From: Rhynchosporium graminicola
Taxonomy: Eukaryota; Ascomycota; Leotiomycetes; Helotiales; Ploettnerulaceae
Direction: 5' to 3'
DNA: 64,000 bases
Assembly: GCA_900074885.1 (NCBI GenBank)
Contig: FJUW01000012.1
Span: 1,178,001-1,242,000, forward strand
A program made the translations under genes and the position numbers. The notes below the pieces were generated by a model that had not been told where the DNA came from, made no database searches, and saw only the letters and a list, made by a program, of their open reading frames with translations. Shown piece by piece: positions 12,002 to 24,246 of the stretch (position 1 is the first letter of the stretch; each line of letters starts with the position of its first letter).

Positions 12002-14535
12002 TCAATGTCCACCCGGCAACAGAAGTCTTCTATTCTTCTTGATTAACGCATTCAGCTTCTTCTCAAGACCCTCTGTCTCTTTGCGAGCGATCTGCATCGC
12101 GCTTTCGGATTCAGAGTAACTGAGCAAGGAGACATTTCCTAGTGGTTGCCCGCGGTTGAGTTCGCCGCCATTGCCGATTGCGAAATGGGCTGTCATGTGC
12201 TCGATGCCAGTGGCAATCATGCCGTCGCGGTTAGAAGCATTGTAAGCGGCTTCGTGACCGTTTTCTGGACGAGGTGCGTTAGCATCGGTACCCCAGGTAG
12301 ACCAAGCTGCATGGTCTTCGGAGCGACCGATCTCACTGTCTAAAGCGTTGGCATTCAGTGCCTTTTCCAGCTGAGAATTGGTTGAGAGAGAAGGAAGAAC
12401 GTATTGGTTGATGTAGCTGAGAGCCTCGTCACGCTGGATCTTGCTGACTGGATCCATAGCCGGAGTACCATTATTGGTAACCGGGAAGAAAGATGGGGGA
12501 CCGTTCGGAACTGCACGACCTCCAATAAGAGCAAAGCCATTGCTAGCATGATGCTTCGCGGAGATGAATGAAGTGGGTCCGTATTCAGAGGCAATACGTG
12601 CTTGCAAATCGAGGTATTTTTGTTCCTCTTCCGGTGTGAGATTACGAATACAGTCGCCGTTTGGTGTCAACATGATCCGGTTCGGTCCTTCTGCAACCTT
12701 TTGTACTGCTTTTCCAGCGAGAAGCGCTGCTCGATCCTCTGGGGAGATCGTGAGCTTTTGATGAATGCTCTGTGGATCGATTGGAGTTTCGAAGCGGTGA
12801 GCTGTAGCAGGATTCTTGAGTAACGATAAACTGTTTGTGTCACCGATAACACCCTCTGCAAGGAGCTCCTGGAATATCATTGCTGGAGTTGGGATAGACT
12901 TCTCTACAATCTCATCCTCTACTTCTGGAGCGGGTGATAATAAATCTGGAGACAACATATTAGACTGCATCTTGGCCTTCCCTTTACCCCTGGAATCCTG
13001 CCGAGAGAACTTGCTGCTCTCGATTTCGATGGGGCTTGACTTGTGCGAAACCTGAGCAACTTGTTCCTTGGCTGCAGATCTAACAGCCTCCTCGTTGACC
13101 TTAGATTCAACTGGACTCGGAGAGACGGGTCTGCTGGCTATAGGTGTTGAGCCACCTGCCGCGCTGTGAACTGTACGTTCCTTCGGCTCTTTCTTTTGTT
13201 TCTTTTTGCGTCCTATGATAGGACCAATATCTGGCTGGGGTTCGACTTTAGTAACCAAAGCTTCCTTCTCATCCTCCCCTTTTCCTCTTTGTTGTCGCTG
13301 CTTTTTTGCCATGCTCTTAGTTGTAGAACGCACAGGCGCAGAGCCAACCTTTGATGGCGGCGGAGAGTTCGCCCTCGATATAGACGCCGAGGTGATCGAA
13401 GCATTGTCAGAGATGATCTCACTAGACGGAGTGCCGGGGCAATCAAGTCTAGAAATAGAGGCAAGACTAGGCTGTCGAGAGGCGGGGAGTCGACTGGGTG
13501 GGAATATTGAAGTTGAAGATAACGGCGCTGAATTTCCCGCAGGAGAGTTCTCCGTTTTTGGCGTGGAGGTAACACGTAATGTTTTTGGTGCAGGTCGAGC
13601 AAGCGGAGATTGAGCTGCTCCAGGTGTGCTCACTGGCAGTGGAGGAAATGCAGTAGTGGACTCTGGTTTGACAGGCGTCGATTTCTCGGCTGCTATAATC
13701 TTACTGGAAGGCTTTGTGGGTACTGTGATATTTAATGTCTGGGCAGGGCGTTTATCTGTAAGCTTGGCAGGTGTTTCTGTGACAGCTGAAGCCGATGAAA
13801 CCTGGGGGGTTGACTGCTTCTTGCTCGTCTTTGCTGCGGGTGCAGCCTTTGGTTGAATGGTAGGTTTACTTGGTGTTAACGGAACCTTGATTTTACCGCT
13901 GTCCAAAGCAGGGAAGTCCTCAGACTGAAGAGTAGGTTGTGATTGTATAGCAATGACCTTGGAAAGACCAGTGTCCGTGGCAAGGGCTTTCACATCTTGC
14001 TTAGCCTGCGAAATTGGCGCTGCTACCTTGGGCTTGGCCGCACTTTGGGGGGTAGGAGGGACTGAGACAATAGACAGAGGAGTGGCCACCCGTGGATTGG
14101 CGGATACACGGCTCGGTGTGAATGGAGCAGACGTTGGTACAAAACGAGATGGTGCCTTCACGCCAGGTTCTTCCCGGAGTGAAGGCGCAGGATGCGCATG
14201 AGGTACGCTGAAACCAGGAGGAACGGTTGGGGTCGAAGAACGCGATACTTGATCCGAGTTGTTTAAGCTAGGTGGGATGGAATCATCATCAGCAACAAGT
14301 GCATCGACTGACGAAGTTGCCTCGTCAAGAGAAGGCAGCCCATAATCATCTGAATATATACGTTAGCAGTTATACTCCACTCCTTCAGACAAGAATCAAG
14401 CATGTGATTTCTACAAGAGGAGCGGCTGTCTGGTCTGGAAACAACATCACGTCACACGGTTCCCATCATCGTCTTCGAATCGAATGGGGTACTGGGGGCA
14501 CAAAAGGTGTGAGAATGCTACATTTTACCAGCCAT
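12002..14535 (-). CDS. Uncharacterised Ser/Pro/Lys-rich protein, 784 aa, with 7-nt first exon
   Basis: The long open frame 14349-12002 has no ATG near its 5' end. A 7-nt exon at 14535-14529 (ATGGCTG), a donor GTAAAA and an acceptor at 14351-14350 restore a start reading MADDYGLPSLDE. The total is 2355 nt. The N-terminal two-thirds is low complexity (Ser, Pro, Thr, Lys), with a short motif SEDFPALDS and a polybasic patch KKKQKKEPK. The last ~200 residues are more ordered (NGDCIRNLTPEEEQKY, DPVSKIQRDEALSYINQYV) and end in a basic coiled-coil-like tail. I recall similar segments in very long fungal proteins annotated as NOT4. NOT4 itself lies just upstream on the same strand, so the two may be one functional unit or were split/fused in evolution. 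No function can be assigned from sequence alone. Confidence 0.82.
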
Positions 14536-14909
14536 TGCTGAGGCCTGGATTTGGGGAATTAACGTACATGAGAAGAAGGTACCCGAGACGAAGACGATGA
14601 TGGGAGCCCCGACGAAGTATTGTGCCAGTCCCGCCACGTATGCCAGTGCCAAAAACCGCGATGCCGAAAAGAGAACAGCGCAAAAGAAGTAAAGCAATTC
14701 CATAAGATCCTCTTGTTCCCCGAAGGTCCCCAACGCCAGAGCAGCCGAAGCTTACATCTTGCGAGATCAACTATGCTCGCTAAAAAGCAGATATGCTGGC
14801 CGAGATAGTAGCCAGCGCCCTTTGAAGGGACTTTCCCAACGCCGCCCGAATGAGCAAAAAATCTGACAATCTCCTGTGCTGAAAACGGAAAACGCCCGTC
14901 CTGCTAAGT

Positions 14910-17503
14910 CTACCATCGAGAAAATCCATTGTTGTACATCATGTTTGGATTGTACCCACCTTGAGCCTGGCCACCAAACAGTCCCTGTCCGACTCCGGCA
15001 TTGCTCTGTTGCTGATGAAGCATTCTCGCTTGCAAAATACTTGGGTCTGGAAGATCGACTATTCCACCTCCCCCAGAGGAGGAAGTGTTAGCATGCCTGT
15101 GCTTCTTTCCCTTCTTTTTCTGCTTTTGAGCAAAGTCTTGGAATGCTCCAGTCTGTTGACCGTAGAGCGATGCCAGGAAGCCTGAAGCAGGAGCTGGAGT
15201 GGAGGAGGCAGATGGGTATTGTTGAGGAAAACTAGGAGAAAAGTTGTACTCACGCTTGCCTGTATCATGCGACTGACCGCCCGTATTGACACGACCACCT
15301 CTATCAAGCATATCCCGCAGGAATTCAGTGTTGTTGCCCTTGGTCATTCCACCAAAGAGTGAGCTGCCAGCCATAGATCCACCAAACCCATGACCTTGAC
15401 CAAACATTCCACCGATAGGCGGTGTTGCCGTAGATTTTAGTCCCGGAGGTGGCCCTGGCATGGAAGATCCATAAAACTGACTTCCGTGGTTGACAGATGG
15501 CATCATAGAAGACTGTTGAGCCATCAGCTTCGGATTGGCCGATGGTTTAACGGAGGACGAGGTAGATGATCCATCATTCGCAAAATTGTATCGAGAGGAC
15601 TGTCTATTGTGACCTTGCTGTTGGAAGAGGCCGCCCCCTTGAGCGAGATTTCCCATTCCAGGCGGATACGGATCCATGAAGCCTGCCTGAGCTTGTGAAG
15701 ATTTGAGCATAGCGAACTGGTTTTGCTGATGGGCGGTGAACGTTCGGCCGTTGATGGAACTCAGACTACCTATGTTTTGGTGTGGAAAGTTTTGCGACAG
15801 GCTTGGTCCAAAAGGACCTCCGTTTGACCCACGATGGATAGGGACCTGAGAACTTGGGCGTCGCTGGCTGTGGTAATTCTGGGGAATGCTGCCTTCTCGT
15901 CCATTATCTATATCTTCCGGCTCTCCTCCTAGCTGCAAGCTTCCACTCTCTGGGGCTTCCTCTTCTACAGGCTCTGGTACTGATTGTAGAACAACTTGGG
16001 AGTCTTGCTCCAGATGCAGCCTAGCTTCTTCCTGTTGGTTTCGCATGGCTCTGCGTTTCTCGCCACCAAAATCATCGAATAAAGGTGGAAAGGCAGAGAA
16101 TAAAGTCGCTTCCACTTCTGTGCTAATCGGTCTTGAGAAGGAGACTTCGGACGCGTTGATTGCCCTCAAAATATCTACCAGAAGAGGATCTCGTTCGGGA
16201 CCTGCCGGCTCCATTGATGAAACGGTATCTGATGATAACAAAGCGTTAGACAACTGTGGTGATAGGTCTTGCTGAGGTTCGTCCATCGTTTCAGTCCTTG
16301 CTGGTACAGCTTGGGAAATGGCTGGACTAGATGCTGCTCCGCTTGTACATTGGCTGCCTCTTCTGCTATTCTCTTGTACGCCTCGGTGCGCCCAGCTTGC
16401 AGAAGATGGAAGAGCTGAGCCATCACCGCTCTCAGACCCGTCCTTACTGTTGTCTCGTATCATCGGCTGAGCTGCTGCTGCAATCGGCTGAGCCTGTTGA
16501 AGAGGTGCATGGGCTTGAGCCTGAGAAACTTGCCGAACGGTCGACGATGATGGTCCCGCTACTGGAAGAGGTCGTTGGGTATTGACACTGTTGATGGAAG
16601 ATAGATCTTGTCGGGAATAACTGTCATCGTTGTCTCCTGGTTCGTGGAGAAACATGCAGTTCTTGTTTGTACAAGTTTCATTACGTAGATAGGCTGAGCA
16701 ATATTTCGTCGTTCCAAGTTGTGCACGGAGTACTCGATCCCCGTTCTGTGAGCCGTTGACTGCTGCGATACACCTAGCAGCATCCTCTTTTCGCGCGAAA
16801 GTAACATAAACTCCGAGGGATTGTGGTTGTCCGCTTATCCCAGAGTCTTTCTTATTACTGACCACAATCTTAATGATCTTTCCATATTGACCAAAATATT
16901 TCTCTCCGCGCAATGTTTCGAGAATCTCCTTTTCTGCAATATTCGGACTCAGACCAACGACGTAGACGAGGTTTTTCTGTACGACACGAAGACCCGACAG
17001 ATGCTTCCTGTTAAGACTTTCGACTTCGCGCTTCTGAGCCTCCTTTTGACGTTGCTCCTGTTTTTTCTTCGCGTTTTTCTGTACATTTGCCTTGAATAGT
17101 GCTACTCTAAAGGGGTATTAGCTTCATCACTTCCGCCAGTTAAAGTAGTCTTACTCCTCTGGTGTGACGACTTTCCACTCAATCGTCTTCTCATCGTAAG
17201 GCCGTCGACATGCCGGACATAAGCCATTCATGTTAGTCTTGATGTTATTGAAGCAGAACTGGCAGACCTGGAAACGAGGATTAGAGGATGCTAGCGTCTA
17301 TCAACACAAGCAGAGACTCACTTGATATCCGCAAGGACATGGCCGGAAGTTCTTGTCTGAGAGGTCGAACTCTTCAACGCAGAGTGGACTAGATACAATC
17401 GTTAGCTTGTGGGCAGACGGGTGGAAAAGACCTATGGAGGGGCAGTAGGGGAAACCTACCAGCAGTCCTCGTCATCATCGATAATGACATCGTGAGGCGC
17501 CAT
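14910..17503 (-). CDS. NOT4: CCR4-NOT complex E3 ubiquitin ligase subunit NOT4
   Basis: NOT4 is the RING ubiquitin ligase of the CCR4-NOT complex, acting on stalled ribosomes, mRNA decay and proteasome assembly. There are four exons (17503-17460, 17388-17322, 17267-17155, 17106-14910), giving 806 aa. The N-terminus has the NOT4-type C4C4 RING (CCPLCVEEFD, CPCGYQVCQFC, GLCPACRRPY, about residues 14-60). A basic coiled-coil linker (~80-110) follows, then an RRM (NLVYVVGL onwards, ~120-205) and a CCCH finger (KYCSAYLRNETC...CMFLH). The long Gln/Ser/Gly-rich tail includes ALPSSASWA and PPPGLKSTATPP and ends in GFSRW, as in other fungal NOT4 proteins. The first three exons are each under 115 nt and are easily missed. 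The gene is divergent from the complex I subunit gene 402 bp away. Confidence 0.96.
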
Positions 17504-17905
17504 CTTTGAGTTGCAGCGAGGGCAGCTGGATGTTGTGGCGTCTGTCCGAGGATTAAAAGATGATGGGGCGCGCAGGGCCTGTTGGTGGCGCGCTATACAG
17601 CTACAGCCTCAGAGGGTGTGTTACTCGAGATGTTCTTTCGATAAAGGTATGTTGGGGAGAGGTTCGTGTAATATTAAGAGAGTGTCGACCAAAGATGCCA
17701 GGGGATGTGATGATATGGAGTGGAAAGGTTCGTGGTTGATGAAATGGTGAACAGGAAACGGGTTAGCGTGACGCTAAGAGCATATTAGGCTTAGATCCAA
17801 CTTGTCCCAAAGCAGGCCGGTGACCTGCATTCACGATTAGACGGATTTGATGATGCGTTCAGTCGCAGAATAAACAATTGGCCTCCCTACATTACAGATT
17901 ACGCC
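17504..17905. promoter_or_regulatory. Putative bidirectional promoter, NOT4 / complex I 30-kDa subunit
   Basis: Only 402 bp separate two divergent start codons, so both 5' leaders and promoters must lie here. No further motif can be assigned by eye. Confidence 0.5.
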
Positions 17906-18895
17906 ATGGCTATGAGGGCATCGAATTCGAAAGCGCTGGCTTCAGCTCTGCGAACCGGTCGTAATGCTCTGGCCCGCCGTCATGAATCCCACGCCACCCT
18001 TCGAGCATTCTCCTCCACCCCAAGAGCCCAGGTTGTCGTTGCTCCTACTCCAGATACGCCCAACATGCGATATGCTCAAAGAGCTCCCGATCCACCTGGA
18101 GGACTCCATTCTCCCATAGTCAACCCTGCCGACAAGTATGCTTCGAAGGCGGATGACATGCACAGATATGGCTCGTGGCTTATGGGCTGTTTACCCAAGT
18201 ACATTCAGCAGTTCTCGGTCTGGAAGGACGAGCTGGTGATCTATATATCACCTGCTGGTGTTACGCCAGTCTTCTCGTTTCTCAAATGTATGACCTCACC
18301 CTTGCATTCATAGAATTTCTTACTGACAACTTGTAGACAACACAGCCGCCGAATTTACGCAAGTTTCTGACATCACCGCCGTTGACTTTCCTACTCGGGA
18401 CCAGCGCTTCGAGGTCGTATGGAATCTTTTGAGCGTCCGGCACAACTCCCGGATTCGAGTCAAGACCTACGCAGACGAGGCATCTCCGATTGCGAGTATC
18501 ACAGATCTTTATGATGGCGCCAACTGGTACGAGCGAGAGGTCTACGACATGTTTGGTGTCTTCTTTGTTGGTCACCCAGATCTGCGACGGATTATGACCG
18601 ACTACGGGTTTGATGGGCATCCCTTGAGAAAGGATTTCCCTCTGACAGGATACACCGAAATCCGATACGATGAGGAGAAGAAGCGCATTGTGGTAGAGCC
18701 CCTAGAGTTGACGCAAGCATTCAGAAATTTCGAGGGTGGAACAGCAGCATGGGAGGTATGTGAAGTCATACCATTGTGCCAAGATACCCGACTAATATTT
18801 AATAGCAAGTCGGACCTGGAGTTGACAGAAAGCCGGAGACGTTCCAGCTGCCAATAGCGAAGCCCGAAGAGAAGAAGGAAGAACCAAAGAAGTAA
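17906..18895 (+). CDS. NADH:ubiquinone oxidoreductase 30.4 kDa subunit (NUGM, NuoC/NDUFS3 type)
   Basis: This is a core subunit of the matrix arm of mitochondrial complex I, near the quinone site. Exons are 17906-18287, 18337-18755 and 18806-18895, giving 296 aa. The N-terminus is a basic, Arg/Ser/Ala-rich mitochondrial presequence ending around FSSTPRAQ. The NuoC/NDUFS3 signature is intact ([38 protein letters not shown]). The small third exon supplies a Lys/Glu-rich tail (EEKKEEPKK) typical of fungal orthologs. Both introns are about 50 bp. This is nuclear-encoded with no defect seen. Confidence 0.97.
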
Positions 18896-20579
18896 ATTCA
18901 GAGGTTTGTATGTACATAAGTTGTCAATATATGCATATTCTGTCTGTCATAAAAGTTCTACTCATCAGATGTCAGGTTTGATAAGTCTGTGTCTTTTATT
19001 GTCCGTCAATATCTTGATTGATGCTGGACTATTCTCTATCCAGATTCATGTTTCGCACCTCAAGGAAAGTTTTCATTCAGCGAATTTCCTACATTACCAC
19101 ACCAATTTTATCTTGCAAAATTTCCTTACTTGTATCAAATCCTTAGACTTCGTTCGCTCGTCGAGGATTTTCACGTTCTTATTTCTCTCCTCAGTTTGCT
19201 ACTACATGTTGCTCCACTTAAGATAGTTCAGAATGCTCTGCAGGTTGTCAATGTATTGACATATATACGGAAGCTAGCGCGTTCATCTATTATTTATTTA
19301 CCGATAAAAGCTAGTACTTTTCACGTTATGCTATTAGTTAGCGCATTTGTGAGTTTTCTCGCTTGCAAGCAATCGTGTTCTCACACTTGACTTAGCGCGG
19401 CTATCTTATTATCTGCCGATAAACGCAAATTATATTATCACATATTCTCACGCGAGTTTAAGAGAGGAAATCGTCTTTTGTGTATCGAACTCGTCCCATC
19501 AATTTGAAAATTTCTTATCAGACAGTTGTATCTCTTCAGAGTACTACTTGAGTAATAGGTATCCTGGGGACACTTTCACAAGTTGTCCTCTGATTATAGA
19601 ATATCTTGCGAAGCAGTGCGGCAAAATCACAGATTTATCTGAAGCATTCGTTAGGTAGGTAGCTCAAGCGGATCGTCGCCAGACACGAAGTTGCCCATCC
19701 TCGAAGCTAGCGCGTCAATTTTATTTTCGATCGGTATCCCGCTCAGATGATGAGCTGTTCGCGGCGCCTTGTTTGAGCTGGCCCAGATTAATATGCGTTG
19801 TGTTTTGACTTTACAAAATGTTCTTACCTGTTCGCGATCCTTGGATGTCATTAAAGCTTAGACGAAGAGCATATTCATGTGTCATCTGAAATTACCACTA
19901 AACGGGTCTCCCTCTCTGAAATTCTGGACCATTCTCCGGAGTCTCCATTTAAGTGTCACATATTCATAGGCTAGCCCGGTAGTCTATTCATTTGTCGGTT
20001 ATTTTCCCTCTCATATGCGCCGAACTGGTTGCGCTACCAGATTTGGTCCGTAACAGAAAATACCCGGCACAATTTAGTCGCCCCTTGTATTTTCTTCAGG
20101 TTAGGATGTTGTGCGAGGTTCGCTACCAATGTGTGCGGCTCTGCGTATATTGAACGAAATATGAAACTAGGCCTTATGCTTCACACATCGGAGTGTGACT
20201 TAGCTTTTCACTATTCCCATTTCTGCGTTTCTTATCATTTTCAATACTACATAGCTACTTTTGGCTCAATGACATATCAGATTTAGCCTAGTTAATACAC
20301 TTGAGGTATGCCACGATGGTGCTTCTAAGTAGGGCTGATCGTAGGATGGCGTCGATTTAAATTTCGACTGACAGCGGGAATAAGCGTACTAAATTTCGCA
20401 GCTCCACGCAGCTATAAATCAAAGATTCTGCACTCGCAATTCTCTTTCTTCTCCTTATCTTATTCATAACTCATCTTCTGCGTTTCTGCTTCCAAACACT
20501 TCGTCGGATCGATATCACTCAAGCAGATTACATTAGATCTCACATATCCTCACTAAAGACCAACAACAACATCGCCAAG
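18896..20579. other. Gene-poor AT-richer stretch
   Basis: About 1.7 kb without a supportable gene. A 66-codon minus frame at 19651-19851 has an ATG and contains a GTAAGA donor and a plausible acceptor, but nothing recognisable. The last ~200 bp before 20580 are pyrimidine-rich (CTTTCTTCTCC type), like a strong fungal promoter. Confidence 0.4.
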
Positions 20580-20864
20580 ATGTCAGCCGTCGCCATGAAC
20601 CTTACTCGCTGGTCCATCTCCAGTAATTCAGATAACTCGTTCTCTGCCCTCCAGCGCGTAGCAGCTGAGGCCAAGCTCTGGTACATGCGCGATGTCACTG
20701 ATCCTGAGGACTTCCAAATTCTCGTCGACCAGGAACTGACTCGCCAGAAACACGAGCCCACAGTATCGACAATCGAGTCCGCTATCCAAACCCTCGGTAG
20801 TAAACTGAGGCGAAAATTGAATAGGAAATTCAAAAAACTCTTGTGCCGCGGAAAGAGTTTTTAA
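20580..20864 (+). CDS. Hypothetical small protein, 94 aa
   Basis: This single-exon ORF starts with a good fungal start context (GCCAAGATG) behind a long pyrimidine-rich leader. It has no obvious signal peptide or membrane helix. It is rich in Ser, Leu, Arg and Lys. Its C-terminus is strongly basic (KLRRKLNRKFKKLL followed by CRGKSF) and could bind nucleic acid or membranes. I do not recognise a family. The start context and leader are the only arguments for a real gene, and it sits in a gene-poor stretch. Confidence 0.5.
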   Translation: MSAVAMNLTRWSISSNSDNSFSALQRVAAEAKLWYMRDVTDPEDFQILVDQELTRQKHEPTVSTIESAIQTLGSKLRRKLNRKFKKLLCRGKSF

Positions 20865-22528
20865 TTTCAAGTATGAGTCACTCGTGCTCACTAATGGTCA
20901 AAAAAAGGTTTGCCATCTGCCGCCCTCTATAATAGCTTAGGCTCACATGACCAGACTAGAAACTTATGGACGTCTTCCAAACTTCCAAGTCAGGAAAGAC
21001 ATACCCACCCCGGCGGCTACGATCTTACCCGAACCATATTACAGCAGCATAAATGCATCTGGTTCACATCGCTTGATATCATTAAGGTACCCAAGTCGAC
21101 TCAAACGGCAATGGAGCCGGGACTAAATACCGTCAAGTCACCATCCAGAATATCACAGCAGGACGACTCGTCGCCCCAACTGGGGGCCACATCAATATGT
21201 ACACGCAATTTCTACCCAATATGAAAGTTCTGCTGCTTCTTGTATCTCATCACACTCGTTGATGTAGACTCACAAATGATTTTGGAATATTCGACACCCC
21301 GAGTTACCTCGACAGTGCCGACACGGGTAGAAAAAGCTGAACGGATATGCTACAACGGGAACGCAATTTTTTGTACCTATATAGAGATGAAGTCCAGCTT
21401 TTTCCCCTTCCATATTCAATCTACCGCAAGAGATTATTTTGCGAGTCTGTAAGATAAGCCTACCTCAGTTCCGTTCATGTCTGTTAGATTTTCGCTCGCC
21501 AATTGCAGTGACACCTAACATAGTTTCTTTCCCCATTTCGTCCTTCTTTCACTATGGAGTTTATCTGGAAGCATGAATCACGAATATGCTCATGATTCCA
21601 TAGTCGCTAATCAAAGCATCTCAAGGTCGCTGTGGCGGCACATTCTTCTCTAGTGAGCACCCAAATACACGTTTTGCGTCCACTTCCACGTCATCTTATA
21701 GTACTTCATCCGAGAAGGTGTAGTTGTGGCAGCAGATTTAGATACGATGGCAAGTATTTCTTGGAAGACTTGATTGTATTTTTCGAATTTTACTCAGAAT
21801 ATGTCAATGATGAACGGGGGTACTTCTTATTAAGAGAGGATGCGCTCCTTTCTTTGACTGCTCATTGTATAGGTCCTGTCTTCAATTGCTTCGGCATTTT
21901 TTCCATCATATGTACTGGGCGTAGTGGGATGATGTAATAAATCTAAATAAGCATCAGAGTTTTTTCATCCATTGCCTGCAATTACTAGTGCTATAAGATA
22001 AGAACCAGTCAATCTCAAGTCTTGAATTGCCCTTGGCTGATATGAACTTGAAAAACAAAATATTCTACTAGGAATACGGCATGAGATATGCAGCAAGAAT
22101 GCTCAAATATCGCTGCCTCAGATCATATCTACCAGATGCGAATATGTAGAAGGAGTGTTGTAGAGTGACAATCTCAACTTACGATTGAAAGTATGAATTG
22201 ACTACTATTCAACAGTAAGACGGGAAATACCTCCTCTGTCTTGCGATATTTCCTAGTTATAACTGTGATCTAGCTAGACCAACCAAGAATCAAGACAATT
22301 AGGAGTGCAATTTGGTTTTCCTTTAACCTATTTTAAACGAACAAAACCGTATTCATGGGAAATGAGATGCTGACCACTCTTGTTGACCCTACCAGACCAT
22401 GACCAAATCTTCAACTTTGCTATCCTCCCTCATTCTCAACTGGTTTTCTTTCGAGATTCCAGAACGCGCCCCAACGATCAGGAAATACCAGTAATCCTGG
22501 CTTGAAACCTGACAAGTTTAACAAGCTC
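20865..22528. other. Intergenic, AT-rich
   Basis: About 1.7 kb with only short frames full of stops. No recognisable transposon domain, inverted repeat or RNA gene. Confidence 0.45.
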
Positions 22529-23020
22529 TTACGAAAGTCCATTACGCTGACAAGTTGCCCCTTGACCAAGGAGCTGAACAAAGTCCAGGAGATTCGGCAG
22601 AGGGGTCCCAGCCACGAGTGGCACGGGGACTGGGGGAACAGCTCCACCGGTACAATCCGGATTTCTAAGTATCCGGTCAGATATGAGGCTCCACAATTCC
22701 ACAATGACTTACGGGTTTCCATAACAAGTTGTCGTCTTGCAGAAGACAGCTACCTCAGCCAAGGCGCCTGATGCTAGCTGATATGGATAGCATTGGCCAA
22801 AGTCGTAAGTAATTGGGGTAGCAATGTTCTGGTAGTATACTGCGACGTACTATAGGTTGCTACATTAGTAATTCGAATCCCAAAGCTCCAGTTTACTTAC
22901 GGTGTTAGGACTAACAGTCCTGCAGTACTCCGCAAGCTCTGCAATCTGGACAAGCGTCGAGTTCACAGCATTGATTCCGATGAATCCCACCACAGTTGGA
23001 AATGCGTTCTTGAACCTCAT
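22529..23020 (-). CDS. Small cysteine-containing secreted protein, 130 aa (effector-like)
   Basis: This gene is visible only after splicing. Exons are 23020-22901 (40 codons exactly), 22849-22713 and 22664-22529, totalling 393 nt. Intron 1 (51 bp) begins GTAAGT, has TTACTAAT and ends CTATAG. Intron 2 (48 bp) begins GTAAGT, has CTGAC and ends CTTAG. The N-terminus MRFKNAFPTVVGFIG looks like a signal peptide, with cleavage likely after NAVNS. The mature part has six cysteines, in EYCRTV, FGQCYPYQ, VFCKTTTCYG, PDCTGG and GATCQRNG, enough for three disulfides. It has many aromatic and small residues and no basic tail. It stands alone in a gene-poor, AT-richer stretch. I know no named family; secreted and possibly host- or wall-interacting is inference. 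Confidence 0.75.
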
Positions 23021-24246
23021 CCCCAAGTTTAAGAACCATTAGTAGACTTTATGTGTTGAAAGAGATGAAATTGTGTATGAATTGATCAGAGGAAAAGAGG
23101 AAAGGGAGAATCCATGTCAGGGTTATTTCTCTCCTATACATGATCAAATCTGCCGTTCGTGGTAACTAAAAGACAGCACAGTCTGTCGGTGTGGTATGAC
23201 AGACACGCGGACCTTCCTCTACGGTCTAGAAATGTAGTACATGGCGTTGACACCTGACAGCAGCGTTGCTAGCGTGTTAATTTCTTGTTTGTGGATTCAA
23301 GAGTAATTCAAAATTGTAGTTGCGAGCTCAAATTTCTCCTCCTTGGATGATCAGGCAACGTAGTCATCACACACAGCAGATCTTCAGATCTACGATAGGA
23401 TAGATCTGCAAGCTCTAGCGAGATGGTGCGGTATCAAAGGAAGATATGGCAGTCATCGAAAGTACTTATATGATTAGTGTTCTGAGAAGTGTTAGCGAGT
23501 ATAATATGTATCACTATAGGACCTCCCTATGATAAATAATAGATCGGATTCTTCTATCAACTTCAGATAATCAGGTAATACTAATAATATAAAGCTAGGA
23601 ATTTTGTTTTTAGTGTAAAAAGAACTGGTAAGTCAATATTTCAAGGGTGCCGGCCTACTTTAAAGTCACGACAGGTTCACAGGACATTATCATAGGGCAA
23701 ATCTTGAGTGGTAAGACTTTTAGTCCTTTGCATAACTTTCTCTGGTTGAAAGGCAATCTTAGTTGATGAAACGCTACGACTTTTCCGAATCGCTTCGCCG
23801 GAGACTAGTTTACCTATCGGCAACCTGCTGGCTCTTCCCCTCTCTCTTTTAAACAGATCTGGAATAAAAATAAACAGGTGTCAGATTCGAGCGTGACTAT
23901 GAGCTTGCAAAAAGAGTGACTTTCGAGGTAATGATCATTAGATTTGTCCAACTCGCGAGTCAATTAATTACTGGCTAAGAAGAGAGTAAGATAACATTGA
24001 ATCAGATCAATCGTATATTTTTGTATTGCTCTCAAGCACTACACCCTAGCATGATCACTAAGCTCGCATTCGAACCTCACTATTCTCTGTCTCTCCTTCA
24101 CCACTGACTATGAAATCAACCGCAAAATCCCATACTATGACGCAGCTGGTTATGTGCCCAGCTCTATGAGCAGGCCTTTCAGTAAACAAGAACATACACC
24201 TACCCTCTCATATTATTGCATCTTGCAACCTTCAACTCATCCTGCT
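23021..24246. other. Intergenic, AT-rich
   Basis: About 1.2 kb without a supportable gene. Short AGATCT-containing inverted repeats near 23380-23410 are the only structure noticed. It includes the presumed promoter of the small secreted protein gene. Confidence 0.45.

Noticed and set aside
12146..14201. Long plus-strand frames opposite the 784-aa minus gene
   Set aside because: They mirror the Ser/Pro-rich codon pattern of the minus-strand coding sequence and have no start context.
19651..19851. 66-codon minus ATG frame
   Set aside because: It is short, isolated and without motif. A GTAAGA donor inside it allows other readings, so no single model can be supported.
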